Assembly: GCA_025526995.1 (NCBI GenBank)
Contig: JAHLKG010000006.1
Coordinates: 744,001 to 808,000 of the forward strand
Source of the DNA: Powellomyces hirtus
Lineage: Eukaryota > Chytridiomycota > Chytridiomycetes > Spizellomycetales > Powellomycetaceae
Reading direction: 5' to 3'
Length of the DNA: 64,000 bases
Shown: positions 27,736-37,716 of the stretch, one piece after another
How positions within the stretch are numbered: position 1 is the stretch's first letter
Layout: every line of letters begins with the position of its first letter
Made by a program: the position numbers and the translations under genes
The notes under the pieces: model-generated
The model's input: only the letters and a program-made list of their open reading frames with translations
What the model was told of the DNA's origin: nothing
The model's database searches: none

Positions 27736-27834
27736 TACAACCCCGTTTCATTTTAACATGCAGTCCGCTTTCGGCTGAACCACTCTGTTGGTCTCGCTTA
27801 CCGCGGTTGTGAGTCGAAATTACATACTTGTATA

Positions 27835-28125
27835 TCCTGGTTGCCGCATGCTTTCGCCCAACAGCCGTTTTTCGCGCGGCGCCGGTGGTTTCGCGCGCTG
27901 TTTCGCGCGAATGCAGTTTGATCTGTAATTTGTGGCCCATCTGCTGAGTCCCTCAATGCTGTCTGTAGACCAGGCCCAGGACCATGGGCGCCGCAACGAA
28001 CCTGTTTTTGCGCTTGCACGAAAGGATCTCATTGGCCATGCGAAAGTTAACAGCATTCGCGCGAAATCATCAATTAAAAGCGCGAAAGCTAACGGCCGTT
28101 GGGCGAAAGGATGCGGCAACCAGGA
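27835..28125. mobile_element. MITE-like element 2 (291 bp), same end sequence family
   Basis: The left end TCCTGGTTGCCGCATGCTTT pairs with the right end at about 28085-28125 over roughly 37-40 bp with 2-4 mismatches, again flanked by TA. The first 12 bases match element 1 except one (TCCTGGTKGCCG), so one transposase may move both. Subterminal TTCGCGC/GCGCGAA motifs recur at least six times inside. Confidence 0.7.
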
Positions 28126-28183
28126 TATCAGACGCGTCAATGGTCTCGTTTTGAGATACCAGTTCCCCCGTCTTAAAATGAAA

Positions 28184-28270
28184 CATTCTCGCGCCGCGCC
28201 TCTTGCGCCACATTCCTGTCACGTGCTCTCGAAAGGAGGTGAGGTGAGTCATCTACTGACAGCAACTCAC
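28184..28270 (+). repeat. Right copy of the direct repeat bounding the island
   Basis: Same orientation as 25822-25910. Shared blocks include TTGCGCCACATT, GTCACGTGCT, TCGAAAGGAG and GAGGTGAGTCATCTACTGAC. It ends 98 bp before the start codon of the E2 gene, so it may also overlap that promoter. Confidence 0.8.
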
Positions 28271-28367
28271 TGTTTCTGAGAACCCATTGGGATTGACAGC
28301 TTCTCCGTCCCCATTCCCACCACATCCCCCCCAGCGGTGGTAACCTGGGCTTCTAGACTGAAGAAAT

Positions 28368-31052
28368 ATGAGCGATCCGTCCATCCTCAGGTTGCAAAAG
28401 GAGCTGCATGACCTTCAGGTACCTACCACTTGTCCCCTCCTTTTTTTCGTCGCAGAGGAATGTTGATGCTGCCCGTTTTCGCATGCACAATAAAAGAAAA
28501 GTCCCGAACGACATTTCCAAATATGGTATGGCATGCGGCAGAATAGTGGGGTTCTCAATCAGTCTGGATGGCTTGATGTAATGGTGGCACCATATAGGTT
28601 TGACGATAAGAATATGAAACATGTGCATGCGCTCATCACCGGGCCACCACATACCCCATATGCGTGAGTATGCGCCGGGGGGGTGGGAGCAGACCTTTTC
28701 GTTCCTTCACTTTTTTGTTTTTTGGTTCCTCACAGATCGTTGCCTTCATGTGTTTACAGGTTGGGCATGTTTGTATGTAGTTTGTCGTCTTTGGATGAAG
28801 CGGGGAACGAGAATGTTGACTATTTGACTCGCGCGTGGGCATGCAGGACTTTGTCTTCAATATTGGCGACGACTACCCGCAGAGCCCGCCCAAAGTCAAC
28901 GCGATGACAACGTCGAATGGGCGCGTGCGGTTTAACCCGAATATATATGCAACGTAGGTGGTTTTGTGGGTGTGTGACATGTGGGGGTTGGATATGGCTA
29001 ATCTTTGGATTGTAGGGGCAAAGTGTGTCTTAGGTACCTCGGGGATGGTGTTTGCTTGATGATGCGGTGCGAGATAGTAACTGGTTGTTGAATGTTGCTG
29101 CGTTGGGGTGCTTAGCATTCTGGGGACATGGTTGGTGTTGAGTTTTTGTTTTGGGGGGGATGCTGAGGAGAGAGACTGACATGGTGACTTGGCGACGTAG
29201 GGAAGGCAATGATGGGGAAAAGTGGAGCGCTGCTCATGGGCTGCTGTCTGTGCTAGTTTCAATCCAATCCCTTCTGTCGGACAATCCGTATCACAACGAG
29301 GTACGTTTGGGATACCATTCTCGACCTTCGATGTCTGCGGAAACCCTGCACCCCAATACTCATGGGGGGACACTGCTTAGCCAGGACACGAGAAGGAGAA
29401 GGATACCTCGATACTGTCTTCTTACAACGCCAAGCTGGTGCATGGTACGGGGTTGCTGGTCAGTGAATCGCTCAGGCTACGAGGACGAGAAACTGATGTT
29501 GGGATGCCGGTGCGCCCCTGTTCTAGAGACCCTCCGAGTGTCAGTGTGCGACCGGCTGGAAGAGTACATGGGCTGGAAGACCCCGGACGTTAAAGTGGAC
29601 GGCTTGAACGTGACGCGACAGTTTTGCACGTGTCGCGCAAAGAGCCCGTTCGTTGATGTCACCAAGAACATGTTCCTGATGTGCGTATGCGAAAACGCCA
29701 GGCCAGGAGTCTTCCTCGTGGTTTCGGAAAAACTCAGTCGGATTTCGGATTTCTTCCCCCCCCCCCCCCCCCATCTATCAGGTACAAAAACTTGTATGAC
29801 GATATCATTGACACGCAGTCAAAGGATCGAAAGGACGGAACGGGTGGGTGTTTCTTTCAGCAACGAGCCGACGGGAGGGGATGGGGGGGGGGGGATACGA
29901 CGTTTTATTGAGACTTTTGGGGTCCGCGGGGTTTTGTTTTTCAGCGTTTTACATGGCGAGATTCGAGCATCCCAACAACCGAACGGAAGGTGGGAGCCCA
30001 AACATGTTTTTTTGCAATTTTTTTTTTCTTTTTTTTCGGATATCTCGTAACCCAGTTGTTGGCGATTAGGGAGTTTCCAATATGCGGCTATTCGAAAGCG
30101 GCTCAACGACCTGCAGACGGCCTTGCTTGACGAGCCCGTGAAATGGATAGCGTGAGGGCACAGTTGTGTGGCGGGGGAGCTGTTGTGTGGAAAATCGCGC
30201 GCGACTTACCCACTGTGGAGAGTTTTCTCTCGTTTTATTTTTAGTGAGTCGGAAATGTGGATGAAAAACGAGACGACGACATGGAGTAATCTCAAAAGCC
30301 AGGTAATTCAAGACCGGGGCGTGTGTGTTGTTGTGTTTTTTGGTGGGTTGACGTTGACGAGATGATGATGATTTTTTTTATTTTTTTTTTGCTTTTTTTT
30401 TTTTTGCAATAGTACGAACAAATCAAAGCGTCCATGCGCTACGACACGTCGATTTTGATTGATCTGGAGGGTGGAAACCCGTTTGCGTGGAATCTCGCAG
30501 GTGTGGGACAAGACCCCTGACGACTCGAGACGACACACAACCAGCACACACGCCGCCCCGGCCGCAAACAGTCGCGGACTCGTGTGTGTATTAACGAGAA
30601 CCCCCCCCTTTTCTCTCTCTCTCCTTCTCTCTCGCCCCCAGTGATCAAACTGCCCAACACGTACGACGGCGGCGTGTTTCGCGCGCAGATGGTCTTCCAC
30701 GACGCGTTTCCGGACGTGGCGCCGCGCATCCGGTTCCAGAGCGAGGTCTTCCATCCGCATGTGTCCAAAGACGGGATCCCTTATATTCGGTGCGTGCGTG
30801 GAATGTGTCGACACAGGGTTTTGTGTGTGTGTTTTTTCTCACTCGCTCTCGCTCGCTCTCGTTAGAGTGCACCGCCCCGACAATGTGCGCGAGTACCTCG
30901 ACGCCCTCGGCGCGCTGTTTATGCGCGACCCGCTCACGGACCCCACCACGCACCTCAACCTCGCCGCCACGCGCATGTGGTTTGGCACCCGCGAGATGCG
31001 CCGCGACTTTAACCGCAATGCGAGGCGCTGTGGGCAGAAGACTTTGGAGTAG
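28368..31052 (+). CDS. Tandem E2: UBE2Z-like ubiquitin-conjugating enzyme fused to an E2-variant domain
   Basis: E2 enzymes carry ubiquitin as a Cys thioester for transfer to substrates. Sixteen exons (28368-28418, 28542-28663, 28760-28772, 28847-28953, 29016-29033, 29116-29130, 29201-29300, 29381-29444, 29527-29680, 29782-29843, 29945-29989, 30070-30151, 30245-30302, 30413-30500, 30642-30789, 30866-31052) keep phase throughout and give 437 residues. Domain 1 (about 1-270) matches the UBE2Z/BIRC6 class: [36 protein letters not shown], active-site C102 in TGKVCLSILGTW, and [13 protein letters not shown]. Domain 2 (about 285-437) keeps the fold ([26 protein letters not shown]) but has Pro/Tyr where the Cys would be, like UEV or AKTIP proteins. 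Three exons are only 13, 18 and 15 nt. A TGA at 30153 is bypassed by splicing at GC/GTGAGG, which fits the phase on both sides. Confidence 0.87.
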
Positions 31053-31850
31053 TGGGTGAGGGGGCGGGGGGCGAGTAAGGGGGGGGCGGGGGGGGGGGGG
31101 GGGGGAGGGGTTGTGGTTTTTGTGGATGGTGGGATTTGGGATTTGGGATTTCGGTTGTGTTGTGTTGTGTTGTGTTGTGTTGTGTCGTTGCATGTGGGGT
31201 GTGATTTGTTTCTGTGTTTCTGTGTATACATATTTTCGATATCGATGCTTGGCTATATATATATATATATTCCGTCTTTTCCCCGTCGCTGCAGTTCAGG
31301 CAGTCTCCGAGACCGAGACCGAGACCGACTCACCCCACTCGGCGAATGGAACGCGCCTCGATCCATGTGAATAGGTTGGGATATACACGGTTATTATTAT
31401 CGACACGGCGGGTAGGAGAGCGAGCGAGCGAGAGGCGGGCCGAGATGGAATACAAAACGGAAAGATCAAAGAACCAAAGTCGTGTACAACAAAACAGTAG
31501 AGAGAAGACGTGTGTACGTGTGTTGTGTGTGTGCGTAGGACTACTAGCCCCCCTCGTTTAGGATTATTATTATTATTATTATATTTCATGTTGCGTGGTG
31601 CGTGGGCCATCCAAAAGCCAGAAAGTGGATTTGTGACCATGGTGCACGGTGCGGTGTGATGGTGGTGGGATGAGAGATATCATGAGATTTGGGATGGATG
31701 GGGGGAGAGGCGCTAGCACGAACACGACACAAAAAGGACAAAAAAACAAACAAAAATATAAATGAAAGCTAGGTGGTGGTGGTGGTGGTGGTAGTGGTGT
31801 GCAAGTGGGTGGGTGTCTGGGTGTATGGGTGGGAGGCTCGAACGATTTTT
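31053..31850. other. Convergent intergenic region with simple repeats
   Basis: Contains a long G tract (about 31080-31107), a (TTGTG)n run at 31153-31182, (TA)n at 31253-31271 and (ATT)n at 31562-31580. There is no coding signal; 3' UTRs of the flanking genes lie here. Confidence 0.6.
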
Positions 31851-33482
31851 CTACAAGGCAATCTGGTTGATAATGTCCTGGTTTTTGGATTTCGCAATCT
31901 CGTCCTGCTCCTCCTCCTCGTGCTCCTCGGGGTAGTCTTCCTCAAGGGTGGGGTTGAATTTGCGCGAGCCCTTGGGGAGGAACGTGGTGGCGAAAATAAT
32001 GACGCCCGCACAGGTAAACGTGATTCCGGCAATGTTGCGGAAATACGTGTCGACGCGCGTGTCCTTTGGCAGGCCGTCGAGCCAGTTGCCAATGACGGGC
32101 GACACAATCGCGTACGCGACAATGTACGTCACGTACAAAAACGCCATGACGGCGCCGAGGGCCGACACCTTGGGGTTCGTGTTCTTGAGACGCGACACGT
32201 GCGACTGGATAAAGGCCGCGAGCGACACGTCCCCGGCGGCCCAGCCAAACGAAATCGGGACCAGGATCGCAGCCAGGATCCAGGCGGCGCCCAGGGGGGA
32301 CGTGCCGAGCGATTCGGGCGTGCGCTTGTAAAACACCCACGCAATCGACAGCGTGACAGCGTCAAGACGGAGCCATGGTAGCGGGGTCTTGATGACTGTG
32401 GTAAAGAGAAAGACAAAGACGGCGCCGAGGAGTTCACCAAAGTTGGAGCCTCCGACCATGATGGAGCCGTAGGCCGATTCCTTGAGCACGAGTTTGGCAT
32501 AGTTGGCGGCGAGACCGTTTTCGAGGTAGCGGTGGAGAACGAGCGGGAGCGAGTAGCCGAGAATCAACCACGAGAAGCGACGGTGGGTGAAAATGATGCG
32601 TCCGCCCTCGAGGATCGAGGCACCAAAGGCAGCGAATGCGGAACCAACGGCGACAAGAACGTTCCTGTTGCCGTCACGCATCGTGCTCATGCCGGCGTTG
32701 GCGGCCGTCTTTGGGATGGTGATGCGGGACCAGAGGGCGGCAGCAATGGCAAAGGCGATGGGGGTGGCAATGGGGGCAAAGGCCTTGCCCATGCGCAGGG
32801 CCATAAAGGTGGCAAAAAAGGCGCCGCTGGTACCGCCAATTTCGTACACAATGTGCACAATGGAATCCATCCGTTTCAGCTTGAGGACGTTGCCGCCCAC
32901 AATGTCGGCGGGGATGATGCGGCGAATCAGCTCGACCATGCCGTGGGTCAAACCGGAAAAGGTGAAAATGACAATGACGAGGCGCGAGTCCCAGGTGCCG
33001 GGGATGGCCTTGCCGGTCGAACTCTGCTGCGGGCTCTTTCCGCCCGTGGCGGCCTCGAGAATCATGCCGACGGACGAGACAATGCCGAACACGACAATGG
33101 CAAAGGCAAGGACGGTTCGGGTGGGGAAGCGGCGCACCAAGGGGGCAATCATGATGGAGCCGATACACTGGGCGGCCTGGTTGAAGCCATCGAGGTAGCC
33201 GGCGTACGTGTAGGTCTGGGAGGCAAAGTTTTTGTCGAAGCGGTCGAGCGCCAGCGCTTTGATTGTACCGTTGAAAGACTCGAGTCCAAACTTGTAACAC
33301 ATGATGCCGAGGACATAGAACAGAATGTTGCGTTTCTCTTCGTAGGAAAAGGGCGGGACCTTTGGCGGGGCGACGGTGCTTTTCTCGAGGTGCGACGACG
33401 AGGTGACCATGTTGTTGGAGTTGTGGGAGTTGTGGATGGGGTCGGCGGCGTCCCGGTCGAGCGTAGTGGACGACAACGACAT
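31851..33482 (-). CDS. Major facilitator superfamily membrane transporter
   Basis: A single exon of 543 residues with about 11-12 hydrophobic helices separated by short charged loops. Examples are FYVLGIMCYKFGLESFNG at the start, then TRTVLAFAIVVFGIVSSVG, LVIVIFTFSGLTHGMVELI and AWILAAILVPISFGWAAG. The start at 33482 gives MSLSSTTLDRD and a short polar N-terminus. An upstream in-frame ATG (33656) would add a Pro/His/Thr leader across the TATA element, so I rejected it. The C-tail is acidic (EEDYPEEHEEEEQDE). Loop motifs do not identify the substrate. It has no introns, unlike almost all neighbours, which could mean gene transfer or retroposition. Confidence 0.8.
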   Translation of the reverse strand: MSLSSTTLDRDAADPIHNSHNSNNMVTSSSHLEKSTVAPPKVPPFSYEEKRNILFYVLGIMCYKFGLESFNGTIKALALDRFDKNFASQTYTYAGYLDGFNQAAQCIGSIMIAPLVRRFPTRTVLAFAIVVFGIVSSVGMILEAATGGKSPQQSSTGKAIPGTWDSRLVIVIFTFSGLTHGMVELIRRIIPADIVGGNVLKLKRMDSIVHIVYEIGGTSGAFFATFMALRMGKAFAPIATPIAFAIAAALWSRITIPKTAANAGMSTMRDGNRNVLVAVGSAFAAFGASILEGGRIIFTHRRFSWLILGYSLPLVLHRYLENGLAANYAKLVLKESAYGSIMVGGSNFGELLGAVFVFLFTTVIKTPLPWLRLDAVTLSIAWVFYKRTPESLGTSPLGAAWILAAILVPISFGWAAGDVSLAAFIQSHVSRLKNTNPKVSALGAVMAFLYVTYIVAYAIVSPVIGNWLDGLPKDTRVDTYFRNIAGITFTCAGVIIFATTFLPKGSRKFNPTLEEDYPEEHEEEEQDEIAKSKNQDIINQIAL

Positions 33483-33564
33483 TGTGGGAGTGGGAGTGGG
33501 AGTGTGTGTGTGTGTGGGTGATAGGGAGGGAAGGGGGGGGGGGGGGGGCGGAGTGTGTGGGTGC

Positions 33565-33572
33565 TTATATAT
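33565..33572 (-). promoter_or_regulatory. TATA-like element of the MFS transporter gene
   Basis: The minus strand reads CATATATAAG, about 85 bp before the ATG. A G tract of about 13 bases lies between the two, on the plus strand. Confidence 0.45.
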
Positions 33573-34599
33573 GGCGTGGGTGCATGGCAGCACGTTGCCG
33601 GCGCGTGCTTGATGCGCAAAGTGTGGAGAAAGAGAAAAAACATGGCACTCAGTCACACACGTGCGGTAATCTTTTGTAATGAGTGAAACACGGTGCCCAT
33701 ATCGCTCGCTCGCCTACATGTAGTATCGATATCCATCAGTCGCCCTGCCAAGGCCAAGCAACAAGGAAAGGAACGAACGAAGGAACGGAAGGGGGCGCCA
33801 TCCACTCAGTCACTCACTCATACCTACATGTAGCATCTGTCCACTCACGCACCGCCAAACTGCAACGTGCCCATGATTCAATTCCCAACGTGCATGCACG
33901 CTCCCCGCTGATTGGTCCGTCCGTCCTCCCCACACTCACGTGTCTGCCTCTATCGATAGATGTGCGATTGCGATGGATGGATCGTCTTTCTGTCTGTCTG
34001 GAGAGCACGTTGCTTGCACACCCACGTGATGCCACATGACTCCCCTCTCTCCTCTCTCTCTCCCTTGTCACATGGGATGCGCTCATGTAATCCTACTTGT
34101 AGTCTTTACACATGACTGCTATCCATAGTGCACCCTGCATTCAGTATCAAGAGAACGGACGGCTGAATGAAGAGTCTCTCTACAGTATCTTGGCCTCCAT
34201 CAGTCACTTTACTCTTCTGTGTATGAACGACCCGTCGTTTTGCTTTCCCTGCACTAGGTCTGGACCCGCCACTTGCTTCCAGAGTCTTTATCCTACCTCA
34301 ACAAAATAAGGGCTGCGACAAACAAAGTCCGCAATGTATATCCTGTGTAGGCCTGACGCGTCGGTCCAGCCGCCCCGCCGCCACTGTCTTCCTTTCCATC
34401 TATAAGCCAGTTTGTCTACGCCGTTTGTTAGTTCCACCCGCAATAGTCGGGCTCCCGGCCATTCACCGCCTGCCTCGGCTGCTGCCGCCTCTGATTGCGC
34501 CAACCCCATGTAGCAGTTTCGCCCCTGACGGCCGGCTCGGGGCTGCAGTTCCTCCAGGTCCACTTGACCATCTCGGAATGTAGTCGCGCCTCACCGCCC
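33573..34599. other. Intergenic region with recurring CTACATGTAG palindromes
   Basis: No gene seen. It holds two copies of the 10-bp palindrome CTACATGTAG (33714 and 33824) and several GTCACTCACTC/CACGTG motifs upstream of the MFS gene. Confidence 0.45.
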
Positions 34600-35130
34600 G
34601 GGGGCGTTCCGGCTCATGGCCCCTGATCTTAACCGTCGTGGAGCCCTCCACCTGTTCCACAGCGGCAAGGCCGACCAGGTCATGTATGAAGCCACAAGGG
34701 GCCCCAACACGCTTATGAATATGCAGATCGACGAAAACGTGGTCCTGTACACGGCGAAATACGAGCACCTCTGGAATTCCGGCAGCATCTTCACGGTCAA
34801 GAAACACCAAAGGTTCTCGCAGTGCAAACTACCCGAAAGCCATGGCCAAATGAAGGCATGCATCGATCCCCAACGCCTACGCCGTCGGCGACGGCAAAGG
34901 CTGGTTTGCAACTGCATCAAGGGTTTGCGATGGTGTTGAAATCCCCCAAGGCTGCATCTGCCCTCAGTGCCGTGACCCCGCACGCGTACTGGACCAAATG
35001 CCAAAAGTGGGGCCCGGCGCCGGTGACTGGAAATGGGGCTTGGGGAGAACGAATGCGTCAGAGCCCTCAAGTCCCGCCGCTAATCAAGAACAGAAATATC
35101 CGACATCAAACAAGACAGCGTAGACCGCTT
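34600..35130 (+). pseudogene. Probable gene relict, family unknown
   Basis: From 34616 the plus frame shows strong coding-type third-position bias (for example NVVLYTAKYEHLWNSGSIF near 34730-34800) for about 80 codons. The signal then moves to another frame at about 34868, reading PNAYAVGDGKGWFATASRV and later QGCICPQCRDPARVLD, up to a TAG near 35122. I see no GT/AG pair that joins the two frames, so a frameshift is likely. No family is recognised. The antisense ORFs look like shadows. Confidence 0.4.
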
Positions 35131-35990
35131 CGTCACATATGTAGATAGATTTTAGCAGCCATTTTAGGCCAGAATGCATACAGCAATACATGGCCACGTC
35201 ACCCCCAAGCGCAGTGCGCAAACAGATTAGTGTGTTCTGATGAAAATGCTGTGACCCTTCTCCCAACATCTCCTCAGGAGAACATGTAGTGCAAAAACAC
35301 CCCTTCCCGAAGTCGGCAAACGCAACAAGAAATAGCAGCCGGTGTCAATAGTCGCAATCTCTGCCGCTCAGAGTTGCGTAAATCGGAGGCCATTCAAGAA
35401 TGCTCGACGCTCGCTACCCCACACAACATTGTGTTTGGTTTTCAATCTCACACAGCGCTTGTCCGTTCACGAATTCGCGTCCCCCGAACCATCAGATGAG
35501 ACATGTTTGTTTGCAACATTGCCGGGTTTATTTATCATAAGGCTCCACCGTCCTCAGAACCCCCCGCAAAGAACCCCTGAACATTAGACGTGGCCTTTAG
35601 ACCCTGCTTGCGCTAGAAATTGGAAGGGGATAGCAGCGCATATGAGAGGATCGAAAATAAACAAAGCATATGCGGACAGCGGTAGAGATTGCCAGGGGGA
35701 GCGTTATGACCAAATTCTCTCCCATTCACATAGGGATGGATGGGGAAGGTGAGTTGACAATGACTGCTCCAAAGTGTTAGGGCGGCCCTATTCCATCATG
35801 GTGTCTAACGCTACACAGGGTGACAAAAGCCGCCAAGACGGCAGTCGGGGGGCAAAATCCCAGGTGGGATCCTCACCAACGTTTCCAGCATTGTTACAGA
35901 TCATCGCTTCGAAACGACCGCATTGGGGATTCCAGAATAGACCAAAAGCAAAATCACTATCAAATTCGTATGTATATATATAAACCCTGA
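35131..35990. other. Intergenic, no supported gene
   Basis: The stretch between the relict and the CK2 alpha stop has only short ORFs without family signal, and an AT-rich 3' UTR-like segment with TATATATATAAA near 35972. Confidence 0.4.
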
Positions 35991-37208
35991 TCAAGCATTG
36001 TCTTGACCAGGCACGTAGCCCTCCGGTCGTACCGGATCAAAGTAGGCATGCATCATGGCTTCTTGTGGTGTTAGGCGATCCTGGTGGTCGTACTTCAAAA
36101 GTTTGTCGAGGAAATCGAGAGCTTCGTCCGAGATGTAGCGCTCGTTCTCGGGAGTAACGAATCTCCTCCACGGCCGGCGGGGATATCTACAGGGTTACGA
36201 AAAACATATGAAGCCAAATGCCTAGATGCAAAATGCACACAACACATTCCCTCACCTTCCGAGTATCGAGTCGAAACGAGGGTCCAATTGAATTCCGTAT
36301 TTGTCAATGTAAGCAAAGAGCTCCTCGGTTCCCAAAACCTTTGCTATTTTGACGAGCTGATCGTAGTTGTCGTGTCCATGGAAGAAAGGTTCTTTCCGGA
36401 AGATCTGATGATGAAGAAGCCAAATTAGCAGCAGACGCAGGTGATATCCCCAACCACAAGATTATGATTCTTACCATGCTGGCAAACATGCATCCCAAGC
36501 TCCACATGTCCAAAGAATAGTCGTACTCCTGGAAATCCACCAGCAATTCTGGTCCTTTGAAGTACCGCGAAGCTACTCTCACATTGTATTGCATGTTTGG
36601 GTGATAGAACTCGGCCAAACCCCAATCGATCAGTCGCAACTGCTTCTTTTCGTGGTCAATCATGACGTTGTGAGGCTTGACGTCGCGGTGCATGATTCCG
36701 CGAGAGTGGCAAAAGTCCAGCGCTTTCAGCAGCTCAAAGATATAGTACCGAACTTCCAGATCGGTGAGCCTCGGGTACAGAACTTTGAAGTCCACGTTGT
36801 TGATGTGTTCAAAGATCAGCGCGGGAGTTTTCGACTGCGGATCTCTCACAATGTCCAGCAGACCGATGATGTTTGGGCCGCCAGCCAGATTCTGCAAAAT
36901 CTTGATTTCGCGCTTTATCTTCTTCTTCTTAACCGGCTTCAGCACCTTTATGCAGCACTTTTGGTCGTTTGCCACATTGACCCCCTCGAACACCTCAGAA
37001 TATTTTCCTCGCCCAACCTTCTTCACAATCTCGTAATTGTCTTGCAGGCTGGATATAGAGTTTAAGACGTTTAGCATCAACCTCAAGCCCCCCAAAAGAC
37101 ATAGCCCAACCACAAGACGCACCTCCACTGCAGATTCATGTTTTCATAGTCCCAGTAATCCTTTGACCTCTCCAGACAGGCATTTGCATAAACCCGCGCG
37201 ACGCTCAT
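35991..37208 (-). CDS. CKA1: Casein kinase 2 catalytic subunit alpha
   Basis: A constitutively active acidophilic Ser/Thr kinase of nucleus and cytosol. Exons 37208-37123, 37048-36475, 36404-36256 and 36186-35991 give 334 residues in phase, the usual CK2 alpha length. It begins [20 protein letters not shown] and has the CK2-specific glycine loop [11 protein letters not shown], the basic cluster [20 protein letters not shown], and DWG in place of DFG ([10 protein letters not shown]). Next come [19 protein letters not shown], the helix [17 protein letters not shown] and the C-lobe end [16 protein letters not shown]. Every catalytic residue is present. Confidence 0.96.
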
Positions 37209-37716
37209 GGCTGGCTGTCTGCTTTTGATCCCGAATCAGTTTTCGCCCGCAGCCCGGGTGAGTTCCACACCCTCCTGTGTCCTATGCGCCTGATAGTGTT
37301 TTGTTTCCGAACCACGGTTCCGCAATCCGTCGAACGATAATGGAAAGTTGTTCTCCCACGGCGTTCAGCGGAGGACCGTTGCTCGGCCGCGTTGGGAGAG
37401 TTTTTTGGGTGCTCCGTCTCGTGCGACTTCAACTTGCTTCTGACTCAATCCACACAATCTAGCCAATCAAGCCATGCACTCCTTCAACTAAATATAGGCA
37501 GCATGTGATGTAGTGGCTGTGTAGTCAATCATCTCCTTTGTTGCCTGGCATGGGTGGCACAGTCATGGGGAAGCAGATCCTTCTTGCTTTGCTTTGCGCA
37601 AACGACAACCGCGAAGAACGACGACGACGACGACAAAATTCGACAAATCGCAGGAAAAGTGTGCCCCTCCCCTCCCCAACCTTTCCGTCTCACTAGCAAC
37701 GACCGAAACTCACAGC
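37209..37716. promoter_or_regulatory. Shared divergent promoter of CK2 alpha and eIF3m
   Basis: Only 508 bp separate the two start codons. No TATA box is evident for either gene. An ACGACGACGACGAC run at 37620 and a CT-rich stretch lie just before the eIF3m ATG. Confidence 0.5.

Noticed and set aside
29151..30050. 299-residue plus ORF across E2 exons
   Set aside because: It reads through three introns, including a poly-C acceptor tract; the spliced model restores conserved motifs.
30070..30155. Stop codon at 30153 as the end of the E2 gene
   Set aside because: A GTGAGG donor overlaps it and the next exons keep phase and add a second UBC-like fold.
31773..33521. Long plus ORFs at the MFS locus
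   Set aside because: Exact antisense of the transporter, with Gly/Asp/Arg-biased composition typical of a GC-rich shadow frame.
33482..33656. Upstream in-frame ATG of the MFS gene
   Set aside because: It would translate the TATA element and a Pro/Thr/His leader; the ATG at 33482 fits the family better.
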